In this document: in pieces, positions 12,941 to 24,150 of the stretch
Layout: each line of letters starts with the position of its first letter
Position numbering within the stretch: the stretch's first letter is position 1
NCBI RefSeq assembly: GCF_000247695.1
Contig: NW_004624785.1
Location: forward strand, 994,653 to 1,058,652
Reading direction: 5' to 3'
DNA length: 64,000 bases
Source of the DNA: Heterocephalus glaber
Taxonomy: Eukaryota > Chordata > Mammalia > Rodentia > Bathyergidae
The notes under the pieces: model-generated
What the model was told of the DNA's origin: nothing
The model's database searches: none
What the model saw: only the letters and a program-made list of their open reading frames with translations
Program-made: the position numbers and the translations under genes

Positions 12941-13665
12941 CTGTGGTAGAGGAATAAAAAAAAAAAAGACAAAGGTAGGGCAAACTTTATTTAAAATAAC
13001 AAAAATACATCCAGTTTAACAGACTGATATATATATATATATACATATATATATATGTATATGAAGACATGTACAAACACACACAAACACACATATATAA
13101 AGGTACTAAAACAACATTCTTAATTAGTATGATTTTGTAAGTTTGCTGGATGCTGGATAAGGCCATAAAGCCACCATGCTTACTTCAAGCTTACATGGAA
13201 TGCTAAGCATGGGTTACCCCTTATGAAAGAAAGAAAGAAAAAAAAAAAAAGGCTGTTCACCTTATTTATCAAATAAGGCAGAAAAGCAAAATATTAAGTA
13301 TGTTGTTGTTGCTGAGGCGGCCAAAACAGGAAGCTATAAACTGAAGGCAGAGAAAATGGCTGCAAGTGTCAAAACCAGGCAAGATCCCTTACTTCTCCCC
13401 ACCCCCGAAGCAGTTCTCTCAGGTGGGTCTTGTCCCTCCACCCCCTCCCCCGAACATGAGTTAATGCCATAAGAACTAGTAACTTTCAGATCCACACCAT
13501 GAAGGGGGTGGGGAAAGAAAAGAATACGAATATATTCACAAAATGAAGGCATGCAGAAGAGAAGAAACCAAGTGGAAAAAAAAAATGTAGCCAACACCAG
13601 AGAAGAGATAACAGCAGAGCAGCTTTGGCCAGGCAGCACCCACATGCATGCAGGGGAAGAAGTAC
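12941..13665 (-). other. ARID1B: Short ARID1B intron (725 bp)
   Basis: Phase-0 intron containing an (AT)n-rich microsatellite at about 13026-13062, a GAAA/A-rich patch near 13225-13250 and a C-rich run near 13435-13452. No other feature seen. It is the shortest intron in the window and lies between the Lys-rich linker exon and the 53-codon exon. Confidence 0.85.
13026..13062. repeat. (AT)n microsatellite with palindromic centre
   Basis: Alternating AT interrupted by TACATA and TATGTA, so each half is the reverse complement of the other. Confidence 0.9.
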
Positions 13666-13775
13666 CTTCGACTTGCTCTCAGATTGTGGAGTGCCTTCTT
13701 CTTTGCCATCTGCTTTGACAGGCATGGGCAATTTGGATTCACCAGGAGACATCATATCTGCAAGACCCATAGATG
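13666..13775 (-). CDS. ARID1B: ARID1B internal exon, acidic/Lys-rich linker before the ARID domain
   Basis: A 110-bp exon with acceptor TTTTCGATTAG and donor GTACTT on the minus strand. It enters in phase 1 (G|CA) and ends exactly at a codon (phase 0). The 36 complete codons read [20 protein letters not shown] then [16 protein letters not shown]. It links the Gln/Ser-rich region to the DNA-binding domain. ARID1A carries an equivalent linker ending TESKSK followed directly by KSSSS (from memory). In this gene the 53-codon exon at 12782-12940 lies between those two blocks. The donor GTACTT is weak by inspection, and the intron to the next exon is short (725 bp). Confidence 0.95.
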
Positions 13776-16700
13776 CTAATCGAAAACAGGAGAAAGAGTC
13801 AGGATTATACATGTGATTTGTCAGACTGTTCTCCTGACAACATGAGTTACTGAAGCATAGGGGACCTGAGTTTTCCCTGAAGAAAGAAAAGAACAGAGAA
13901 ATGATAACTAGGAGTATATGAATTTCTGAAATTTGCGAACAGCATTACATTCTGGTGACCCTTGTCAAAAAAAAAGAAAGAAAGAAGACAATCATTCTGG
14001 AATTGCATCTTGTATGTTAAAGATGCAAACCACTAAAGTTCAATTTATATTATTTTTTTTCAAAATTACTATAGCTTTCTTTAGCAGAGTAAGCAACAAA
14101 TGGAAAGAAGCCAAATGTTTAAACTGCTCATCAGGTGTTGAAAAGAAATGCTGGTTGTGTGTACCTTTTACCTTAGTGTGTTTCTAATTTCCTCAATCCA
14201 AGTAATCTACAGTTTGTAAAATTATTTTTTATTTCTTACTGTCTCATTTGAAAATCTTATCTGTTGTACACAGTCTAGTCTAGAATAAGGGGACACAATC
14301 ATACCGATGGCTTTAAAAAGAATGATCAGAAATAAAATTGTGAAGGGAAGGATTTCTAATTACTTCACAGTGGGGTTGGTATCCTTAGTCTGGCATGAAC
14401 CCTGCAGACATCAGCCTTCCCTGGCAGCTCACCACCAGCTCAGATACACACAGTAGGTCCAGAGTCAATACATTCTCTTTCTCTCTAAACTCAGCAATGC
14501 AATCATCTCCTCTAGGCATTAGATAAAGGCTCGCCAGAGAACAACTGATTCATACACATTTACTGCAGATACTAATAGATACTTTCAGGTTAAAAATACA
14601 GGTTTCGATTTCTTTTTAAAGGAAGAACAAGGCTATAGTAAGGAATTGGTGTAGCTATCCAGGGACTAACAGCTGAATTTCCACAGAACCCCACTGTGAA
14701 AACCATCTGCACAACCCTGGGCTGGAGGGGCTGTGAGGGAGACACCAAACAGATGTGTGAAGAGCAGAGTGAGGCAGGGACGCTAGGGGACAAGAGAGAG
14801 AAGGACAAGCTTTATAAAGCAGTGAAAGCCAGAAAACACTCCCTGTAAAAATAACATGAACCTGAGGTCTATGTGCAGGACTTATTTCACACCCTGCAAA
14901 GACAAGTGCTGGCTCAAACAGGCAGGACACATGGAGCACAGTGTGCCAAAAAAACAAAAATTCACCAGCTTTAAAAAAGGCTTCACAGATTGCCCACTAC
15001 AAAATGATTATTGCACATATTCATGTATTACTATGTTTTAGAAAATAATTAGTTTTAATTACAGCAGTGAAAGAGTGAGCAGGCTCTGGTGAATTAGCTG
15101 GCAAGCTCTCTGGTACTAATTTGCTAATATCATTAGTATTACTGCAGGTTGAGACCATAGGTCCTGCCAAAAGAGCCTACCCTGCCACGTGCCCATAAGT
15201 TTACATCAGCACACTCAATAATACACTCTGAAATCCTGTATTTTCCACAGGCACATTGGCTAGTGTTTCAAAGCCCATTTGCAGCCCAGTCAGCCCCTAA
15301 AGTCATCACAACATACACAAATCATAATTAGGATGTTTTTCTTTTTTTCAAATTACTTTCAATACTTAGACTTTAAGAACTGGAACAAAAAGCTTTTTCA
15401 AGTGATGCAGCTGCAGAGAAAAATCTATTGGGATCAGCTAAAAATGCTGTTATTTTTGTGAATGTGTGAAACCTCAAAAAAGCAGCTGAGAGATATTACA
15501 ACCAAGAAGATCGCCTTGTTCAAAGTAGCAGATTGATTTCATGCAGTTTTATCTCTGGGGTCTAACAAGACAGGAATGAGTAAACCTGTACATTTAAAAA
15601 CATCCGTTTTAGAAGAATAGAAGGACAGAAAAAAGCAGCAAAGTGCAAAAAGAGGGGCTTGTGTGTGAAATTCCACAAGTCCCTTTTTTTTAAATCCACA
15701 AAATGGGTTTGCAGAAATCATAGCTAGCACAAATACATAGAAAGTGGAGAGGTCATGTAATGGTGATAACTTTCAGTTGTCAGTATTTCTATGAATATTA
15801 AAATTATGTCTGAATATTATTTTGAAGATAGGAATAATAATACCACATTTTATGTAATCAATAAACAAAAGCAATTCTAATAATAAAGAACTAGGCTAAT
15901 GTGTTTTATAATAATTAGTGATAATTTACACTGATTTAAAAATTAAGACTTACAAAAACATAAGCATTATGTTGGTTTAAAGTTCCTCAAATAGCTTGGA
16001 CATTTGAATGGACATTTTAAATATGCAAATATAAAACCTCGAAATTGCATTGCTTTATTATCTTGAGTGATAAATAAGGATATAATTTCGAGTAATAGTT
16101 TATTATTCTTTTGCCTGACAGCATAAATTTTATTTTACCAAATGGATCATAAAGTCTTTCCTTACTATAGCTTTTACTGTTCTTTTTGATGAAATGCTTA
16201 TTTTTTGACTTCTTACCAGAATTGTCAATGAGTCACTGCAAAGAGCCGCATGTCTCCTAGGGCAATGGTACTCCAGGGGCACTAGTTTTTCCTTGTTTCC
16301 CAGAAAAGCAAGACCATTACTACCCTACGGACATATTACACCAAGTCACTGTTCCTTCTCTCACTGTAATCTAGTATGTAAAGTTCAGATGCGAGGAGGG
16401 CCAGTAAGAAATCTGTGGCAACAGAAAGTGCTGCCTGAGTGCTGTAAATACATTTCAAACACAGCCTTTGGCCATACCATTGAAATTTAAGAGCTAGAAT
16501 GAGTTTTTAAAGAAAGCCTGGGTCATGGTCCTAAGGCAGTTATTCTGCCCTCGATTTGCTACATTCAAAAAAACATAAAGAACATATGAAAGAAGTAAAA
16601 CTGAACTTAAACATTCATTCCTGCTCTTTCCCAGCCTCTTTCAGTCTTCATATAGGGCTGCAGTCACTCCCAGAAGATGGTAAAACAGGATCAGAAACAC

Positions 16701-17460
16701 ACTCAGTTATTTTCTTTTAATGGTAATATATCATATTCTGCAAAATATTTTATTCTCTGTTTTTGAAAGCACAAAGGGCCTATCTTTGTGTGCATACCTG
16801 TAGATGTTCATGACTATTTATATATGTAGCCAAATATAAAATACATTGTTAATATGACACATACAAGAATATGGAAAAAGCTCAGGGGATATACTTCCCT
16901 TTTGCTGGGTCAGCAAAGCCATGAGAAAATCCTTGAAACATCCCTATCTGAGAACCTCCTTGGGGACAGTGACAGTGAGAGGTTGGAGGCTGAGTGTGAC
17001 CCTAATTTGCACTAGTGGTGCTCCTTGTGCAACCATCCCAGCAAAGCTGTTACACATGGTTGCTCTAGGAGAATGGCCAGGACAGCCCTAGTCCTGTGGG
17101 ATGGTGCACCAGTATTTTTTGGCAAGATCTCAGCATGCATTTCCCCTGTTTAGAAGAGCTGGTTTTCAGGGGAGGAAGGGATTCATCTAAAATCATTAAC
17201 TTAAAGCAAGCCAACAGACACTTCTGTAAACTTCTTAGACAATCAAACACCATCAAGAGTGCTAAGGACCCCAAAGTGCCAGTGTGAAGGTGCCAAAGTT
17301 CCAAGAAAATAGCTATCTGGATGGTAAGTTCACATTCTAGGCAGTTTTGTGTATCTTTTTAAATCTCTTTTTAAAATCTCAAATCAGCAAATTGTCTGGT
17401 TAACCGCTAATATCACACAAAGCTGGTGGTGGTTCTGCCAGGTGACAGCAGAGCAAAATA

Positions 17461-17662
17461 CAGTGGTACTTTGGTTCATGAACTTAATCTGTTCTACAAT
17501 TTTGGAAAAGATGGCCACGTTCATATTTGTGTGGTAAAGATGGCCACGGTTGTGTTTGTCACCTGATGCACGGTTTGCAAACAAAAACAAAATTGTGCCA
17601 AACACTTGTTTGTGAACCAAATTGTTTGCAAACAAAACCATTTGTGAACCAAGGTACCAATG
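17461..17662. mobile_element. pogo/Tigger-like miniature inverted-repeat element, copy 1
   Basis: 202 bp bounded by TA on each side (17459-17460 and 17663-17664). Left end CAGTGGTACTTTGGTTCATG; the right end read on the other strand is CATTGGTACCTTGGTTCACA, giving terminal inverted repeats of about 20 bp with few mismatches. CAG-initial termini and a TA target site are features of the pogo/Tigger branch of Tc1/mariner. Internally GATGGCCACG occurs twice about 29 bp apart, and GTGAACCAA/TTTGCAAAC motifs recur. No transposase frame. A second copy lies at 50692-50884. Confidence 0.75.
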
Positions 17663-17677
17663 TACCCCCAAATCTGC

Positions 17678-17930
17678 AGTTCTTGAACTTCAACATGCAT
17701 ACATGAAAATTACCTCAGAAGTTTGTTAAGAATGCAGACTCCTGGATCCATCCTCAAAAATTTTGATGGAAACCTGGGAATCTGTAGTTTTTGTGGTTTT
17801 TTTGGTACCAGGGATTGAACTCGGGACCTTGTGCTTTCGAGGCAGGCGCCAGAACCACTGAGCTAAATCCCCAGCCCGGGAATCTGTAGTTTTAACAAGC
17901 ATTCCAGGAGATCCTGAAATAGGTGGTTCA
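17678..17930 (+). repeat. MER20-type hAT relic interrupted by a SINE
   Basis: Left part: TGAACTTCAACATGCATACA then GAAAATTACCTC, GTTTGTTAAGAATGCAGACT, CCTGGATCC. Right part after the SINE: GGGAATCTGTAGTTTTAACA then AGCATTCCAGGAGATCCTGA. Both follow the order of the MER20/MER5 hAT-Charlie consensus from memory. The element was already present when the ID SINE at 17792-17877 inserted, since the 16-bp target duplication is MER20-type sequence. Confidence 0.75.
17792..17877 (-). mobile_element. ID-type SINE inserted in a MER20-type relic
   Basis: Reverse-oriented copy with GGTACCAGGGATTGAACTCG, CTTTCGAGGCAGGCGCC and GAGCTAAATCCCCAGCCC. Perfect 16-bp duplication GGGAATCTGTAGTTTT at 17776-17791 and 17878-17893. 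Confidence 0.95.
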
Positions 17931-20638
17931 TAATTTTGTGGCAGTGCAATGGACTGTTCTTTGTAAAGGGCTATTATAACTACTATACTCTACATAGGCT
18001 AGGCATTAATAGGACACTTTGCATGTGGGACGGAGCAATGCTGGGTGACAGAAAGACTCACTACTGCAATTTGACCACATCTCTGTATAAGAGAAAGACA
18101 TGGCTGCAGTGGCATATGGCTGCTTCTTTACTGTCTAGAGGATACACAGTAGAAATGCCCTACATTTTGTGAAGTGTCTTCTTGTGAGGCAAACTCAAAA
18201 CTACAAATGGTAGATTTATTTTTTTTAATTTAGATGTCCACTTTAAAATGACAGTTTATATGCAAACGAACATATGGCTAATAAATATTATAAATGGAAT
18301 ACAAATAAGTACAGTGCAACTAACAACACAGATATTGTGTATAAGGGTATATTTAACAAGGTTACACATGACTTATAATTTTGCCTATATCATAAAGTTC
18401 TAACCTTCTAATCTAAATAGTTAAAACAGAACCAAAAGAGCTCTTTCAGGAGGAAAAATCCCCACTGCTTACCCTATAACTTCCTCTGGCATTTTAAATA
18501 AAGAAATGGTCATCACATTTTTACTCACACTGACTCCATTTAAATAATTATTTGCTCACTGAACCCTGTAACAATTTGTCACTATACAACAAGATTTTTT
18601 TGGGCCCTCTACACTGTCTGCAACACAACTGTCTAAACTCAGAAAAGAGAATACTAGAATGCCAGTTGCACTGGCTGTTAACTAAGGTGCAGAAAATTCT
18701 ACTTTCAGCCCTGGTCAGAATTTGTATTATCTTTACTTTTTCTGAAAGTACACTTTGATGGAGAAATGTTTCACTATTATCACTGGTAATTTATCTCCAA
18801 CATCTCAAGCCAAAGAGATGGATGTGATGGTGAGTCATTCCTGACCCATCCCTATCCAAGTGTACACATTAGCCTTCAAATCCTCATCAGGAGCTACACT
18901 ATAATGCCTTGTGTCATCCTGTTGCCTCAAAGAATAACACAGCTATGGCAGGTTCACACAGACCTATCAATAGATACCCAGTAAATGCTAAGTGGTCAAT
19001 ACTCCTTGGATATGCTGAATAATTACTTTCTATTGGGTATAAAGCTGAAAGAAAATCACATAAATGTGTAGAGCAAAATTTGATGTTTAAACAATTAAAA
19101 ATTCAGTATTTCAAAATGCATAATGCAATAAAAATATACTATTACCTCACATAAAAGTCTGTGAGAATAAATGGCCTTTGACTAAACAGATTTCCTCCAT
19201 ATAAGATAAGGAATAATAGTAAGAAGAAATCCTTTGTGAATCCCCACTAAAATCTTTTTGGAGCAGGGCACTGCGCCATGTGTATTGTTGGTCATTTTTT
19301 GTGAGGTCCAAACAAAAAATGAGTACTGCTAATAGGTAAAAATTTATGGTGGAGTTTAAATGGTCTGAAGTAATTTTATTTCTAGAAGACAGACAAAACA
19401 CAGATGGTCACATCCCCAATCCTCTGTCACCTGGGACAGCACTGCTGAGGCTCCTTGGTAACAGACTGCTGGAGCTTTGCACTTTCATCTTTAATGCAAA
19501 ATACCCACTTTCCTGAAGGAGTAACTGTCTGCTTAACCTCATGAAGGGCTACTTTATTGATTAAAAAAACCCTCCTTTTTTACCAGTATTAGCTATGTTT
19601 GCCTCTTTCACAAACCTTTAAAAGAATAATTAGGGAATGCCGCTATTAAATGAGACTTTAGAAATTGTTGACTCAGAAGCTCAAATAAGAAGTTGGCTTC
19701 TCCAAGACCAGAAGCCAGGACAGCAGCAGAAGGCAGCCCTAATGGAAAAAGGTATCCAAAGGAGCCAGGGCTCTAACTCTACAATGTATTCCTGATATGT
19801 CATAAATCAATGGAGGACACAGAGCAGCTACACCAAGTTCTGTGTTAACTAAAGGAGAAAACTTCACCACAAGGGTCTCTGGCACTCAGCCAAAACATAC
19901 AGCACTGACTTACTTCAGAACCAGCACTCTATATTTTTGGGAAGTTCAGGAACTTGAGGTAGGGACCCACTGATTGTCAGGCTCAAGGGTCTCAGAGCAG
20001 AGAACATGGGAAGTCTGGATACATTCCTGATGTTTCCCACAAGCTCACAGAATGTTTCTAATGTACTAATCAGAGATAATTTTTGTAAGAACACAACTGC
20101 TGAGATAAGTGGCTTTAAAGAACTAAATATAATGAAATATTTACAATAGTTTTCTTATAGAGGTAACTTGCAAATAGTACTTATAAAGTTATTGCTTTCA
20201 TATATACATTTAAAGGTGTTTCCCTAAATGAAAAGAAGCCCTCCAAATTCCCCTTGTTTTACTCTTCAACCATTTCCTCTGAAATGTGTTTATGTTTACC
20301 ACTGTCAAATGCAGAGTTCTTGTTTTGAGATTTTCTAATACTCTTAATAATTCTCACAGATAAGGAGAAATTGGTGTCTAGCAAAAAATCTCCAGTGATA
20401 CTCAAAATATATGCACATATTATACAAATACAGAAGGAATAAAACAATTTACATAAACTATAACACAATCCTCAAGTCTCAAGTAGACCAAACAGTTTCC
20501 CAGAAGTAGGGAAGTAGTCTAACATTCCCATTTCCATCAGCAGATCTGCCTTCGTGAGCTGTTTGGGCATATTCACTGTGGAAACCTAGGAGGAGAGGGA
20601 AAGACAGGGCAGCACTCAGGACAGAGCTGCCAGGTTAC

Positions 20639-20784
20639 CTGTCGCGCTGTTCACCATAGCTGGTGTCATGTTGTAAGGCGGTCCCTGTGTGTTCATCAGG
20701 CCAGAGCTGTTGTTCATGGGCTGGCTGTAGGGAGAGCTGGAAGTCATGAGTCCACTCTGGTTCATGCCAGGAAAATTGCCTTGC
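20639..20784 (-). CDS. ARID1B: ARID1B internal exon, Ser/Asn/Met-rich segment
   Basis: A 146-bp exon with acceptor CACATAG and donor GTAACC on the minus strand. It enters in phase 2, completing an Arg codon (AG|G), and leaves in phase 1. It encodes [20 protein letters not shown], then [20 protein letters not shown] and PAMVNSAT. The residues lie in the disordered region before the ARID domain. From memory the human protein reads slightly differently near the 3' end (NSSAAS against NSATAS here), which is the kind of drift expected in low-complexity sequence. The frame is open throughout and runs through the donor for several codons. Not a multiple of three, so it cannot be skipped alone without a frameshift. 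Confidence 0.96.
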
Positions 20785-21138
20785 CTATGTGAAGATAAAA
20801 GCATAGGCACATGTAATGACCATGCATACCAGGCACGTTGTCCTGGCAGTCATCTCTAATAACACACTCATGTAAGGGTGGGGCTTATTCTTCATGTTTG
20901 CTAAAAATGGACTATTTCCTAGAGTGACACTGAACTCTACTACTGTGTAAATGAGCAATACACCATTCAAAAATTACAACTACTGCATTTACACAAATAA
21001 CACATTCATAATCATATCGAGTGTTCCAATTTATTAGTTATATAGAGGAATATAAACAAGAATAGGGAACTTGAAATAAGAACAGGAATTACAAAAGCAA
21101 GCAAAATTAATGTCTAATGTTTAACAAAATCTGCCTAC

Positions 21139-21231
21139 TGGGCTGGGGATTTAGCTCAGTGGTTCTGTCATCTGCCTCGAAAGTGCAAGGTCCAGAGTTC
21201 AATCCCCGGCACCAAAAAAAAAAAAAAAAAA
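21139..21231 (+). mobile_element. ID-type SINE with long pure A tail
   Basis: GGGCTGGGGATTTAGCTCAG, CCTCGAAAGTGCAAGG and GAGTTCAATCC, ending GGCACC and about 22 A. Flanked by AAAATCTGCCT (21126-21136 and about 21232-21242). The long uninterrupted tail suggests a young copy. It inserted about 350 bp upstream of the exon at 20639-20784. Confidence 0.93.
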
Positions 21232-21826
21232 AAAATCTGCCTTCTAACACTACTCACCATCTTCACATAAAAAACAGAAGTCAAGAAATCAAAAGCAAAT
21301 GGGCAGTATGGAGATGTTATTAAAAAATATTTCTTTGCCCTAAATTTTCTGATTTAATGAAAGGAGAAGGAAATGCCAAAGCTCTCAACTCTATTATTTA
21401 ACTTTTTAAAGTTAGGTTCTATTAAAAGCACACCAATTTCCTGACATTAAAATTGCATAGTAGACACAAGAGCTCCACTTGTGCTTGGTAGAGCTTCTCT
21501 GTTACAGAAGACAGGCAGTTAGATTAGCTAAAGTGTCCCTAATTGGTAGAATAGTTGCCCCTCCTGGTACACACTGATGACATCATCTCTTGGTGACTTA
21601 GTTTTGTCCTGTTCTTGGTTGGCAAGAGACAATTTTCCTTCACCCTTGCAAAGAAAAGAGTACTCTTTAATTTGAAGGAGACAACTATCACACATCAGCT
21701 CTGGCACTGGTAATGAGATTGGGAGGGGAATGATTTAAATAGCTCAGTGGTATTCTTCTCCAAGGGACAATTCCAGTGCAACAAGAGACAGTGCCAGTAT
21801 GGTAAAACTTTTAAAAGATTCCACTT

Positions 21827-22252
21827 TGTTATGGCTTGTATCTAGATGTCCCCTCAAAGCCTCATGTGGTCATAGGTCAGGCTTTTCAGAGGTGGCTGGA
21901 TCTAGAGCGTGTGATGCTTAGATTAAGGATGTGATGCTGGGAATGATTCACAGTGTGATGCTAGAATTAAAGGTGTCCCACTCAGGATGTGAGTGTTATC
22001 CACCCTAAGGCTGGGGAGCCTAGATAGAATATATGAGGCAGAAAGAGCACTGCTGTAACTACATGTTGCTTGCTGCTGATTTGCTACTTTGCTGCCTTCT
22101 GCCTGCCATGAACTATTTTTCCTCTGTGATGCCCTTCTTCTATGCCATCCTGCTTTGGAACCAGCCAACTGCCAAATGTGAGCCAAAACTTTTCCACCTG
22201 TAACTTTGGGTGTCAGGTATTTTGTCTCAGCAATGAGAAAGTAACTAAGACA
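21827..22252 (+). mobile_element. MaLR-like solo LTR, second copy
   Basis: Starts TGTTATGGCTTGTATCTAGA and ends GTAACTAAGACA, 426 bp, related along its length to 270-674. Flanking pentamers CACTT (21822-21826) and CACCT (22253-22257) agree at four of five positions, consistent with the 5-bp duplication made by this class. It contains a short internal duplication of GTGATGCT-type segments near 21911-21962. No internal retroviral genes are present. Confidence 0.65.
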
Positions 22253-23789
22253 CACCTTTATAGTTAAGTATTCCTTATGTAAATAGATACCTTTAAAAAA
22301 CTTTTCAAAATTTTGGTAATACTACTATTAGGAGCAAAGCTAAGAAGAGGGTTGATAGTCCACAGACACTTTGTTTATCTGTTCCACATTAATTCTGATT
22401 TCTGCTCCACTACCATTAAACTATCATGCAATAGCTCTTAATGTATATCAGTCAACATTTTATAAGAGATTCCTTAGAAGATTAACATAAATCATTTTCT
22501 GAAACCAATCTACTTTTCCTTTTATGTACCTATTTTCAATGGACTTTCTGGCTTGTGGAAAAATTCAAACAAACATGGACTAGTTAAAAAAATCAAGGTA
22601 TTAAAAGCTTAAGACCCCCTCACCTCAGTAACAAACCATTCAAGGAAATTCCATACTAATATTCAATGATGGCTTGGAAAGAACATTCTCAGAAGGCTGA
22701 AAAATGAACACGGAAGTGAATCTCTGGGAGAGGACCTGTTATTCAGGCCTTGGAGTCTCAGCTTGTTGAGGACCTACTTTGGTTACTATGGAGGGCTGAC
22801 CACTATTACAGGGCTCACTGCTATGAGATTATCCACTGACATCATATTAACCTATAGGTTATCATACATGTCTAAGAGTACTGCACAGGAGCTATGAACA
22901 TATGCTATGTGGTTTGGGTCTCAGCATCATCCTGTAGACTGCTAGTAGTAATTCAAGTATCCTGTGTTCCCTTCTGAGGTGTTTTCATTCCCATGCAAGA
23001 TAATTCAACAGTCATGTCAGTTTCAGAAGCAGCTTCTATTGGGTCATTCTTTGAATTTCTTAGCAGGTAAACTACTTGGGAGCACATTTTATTTCTGAAC
23101 AGGCTGTTTTCTGAAAGACTTCTACCAAGTTATTGACTGTTTCAAGTCACAGACAACCTTGCCCCTTTCTCTAAGACTCATTTTATTGGTTGCTACCCTT
23201 CCCATCCTTCAAGGCTAGAAGTCATCTCTGCCATCTTGATGCAAGCAACACCTGTGCCTTGTACAGTACCAAGCTCTCTCCTAGGTATGTTCAATTTCCA
23301 CATGTCTGGGTTCTTCTAGGTGTTTGACCCTTATGAGAGGAGGATCTAGCCTAATTAACCTTCATGTAAAGAGTTACTAAAAACATATTTTAAAGGAATG
23401 AATTGATAGAGAGCATATTTATTATTGTACAAAGGCATTATAAAATATGTTCACCTTTTCAAGCTTCCACCAAATTCAGTTTCTTGTGTAGTATAACTAA
23501 TTGTGTATGAGACTTGTCTATAGTAGGGGAGAAAAGAGAATCAGAATACAAAATTCATGAGGCAGAGAATTAAATGAAGTAACTATCCAACCCTAAGCTA
23601 TGATTCTTTCCCACATCAGCATTGCCCATCTTCAGCCACCCTGAGATGACAAAAGTATACAAGCCTATAGTTTTAAAAAAAAACAAAACTCTTAAAACAA
23701 CAAAAAAGTAAAACACTTAAAAGTCTGTGTGTCAGATGTCTGTTGCCTGTCATAATGGTCCTCAATTAGGTCATACCTGTAGTTTAAAA

Positions 23790-24150
23790 AGTGTGGTTAG
23801 AAAGCCAAGTATCTCACCTCTGACACTAGCTGTACTTCCATTGTCTCTTTGGGTCTGGGAGCAAATCACTGCCTTTCTTTGGGTCTCAATTTTTATATCT
23901 GACCATGGAAGGGTTGGTAACGATACATCAATATTTTATTAAATACCTACAAACATGCCTGATGTTATTTCTAGGTATTTTACATATTTAATTTTTTAAA
24001 ATTCCTACAGTAAGGGAGATGAAATTATGTACATATACAAATAACAAAGATAAAGATCAGAGAAATAAAATGTGTCTTGTCTAAGGTCACACAGCTGGTA
24101 AATGACAAAAGCGGAATTCTTCAAACCTACTGTTAGTCCAGTATACTATA
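23790..24150. repeat. MIR relics in both orientations
   Basis: 23790-23905 reads as sense MIR (GCAAATCACTGCCTTTCTTT, GGGTCTCAATTTTTATATCT). 23925-24150 reads as antisense MIR, with ATTTTACATATTTAATTTTT and the diagnostic AAGGTCACACAGCTGGTAAA. Both are diverged. Confidence 0.65.

Larger units (their letters stand above)
13776..20638 (-). other. ARID1B: ARID1B intron (6.9 kb)
   Basis: A phase-1 intron. Identified content is a pogo/Tigger-like miniature element (17461-17662) and, next to it, a MER20-type relic split by an ID SINE (17678-17930). 13780-17450 and 17940-20630 show no feature I can name; they are AT-rich with unsupported short frames. Confidence 0.85.
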
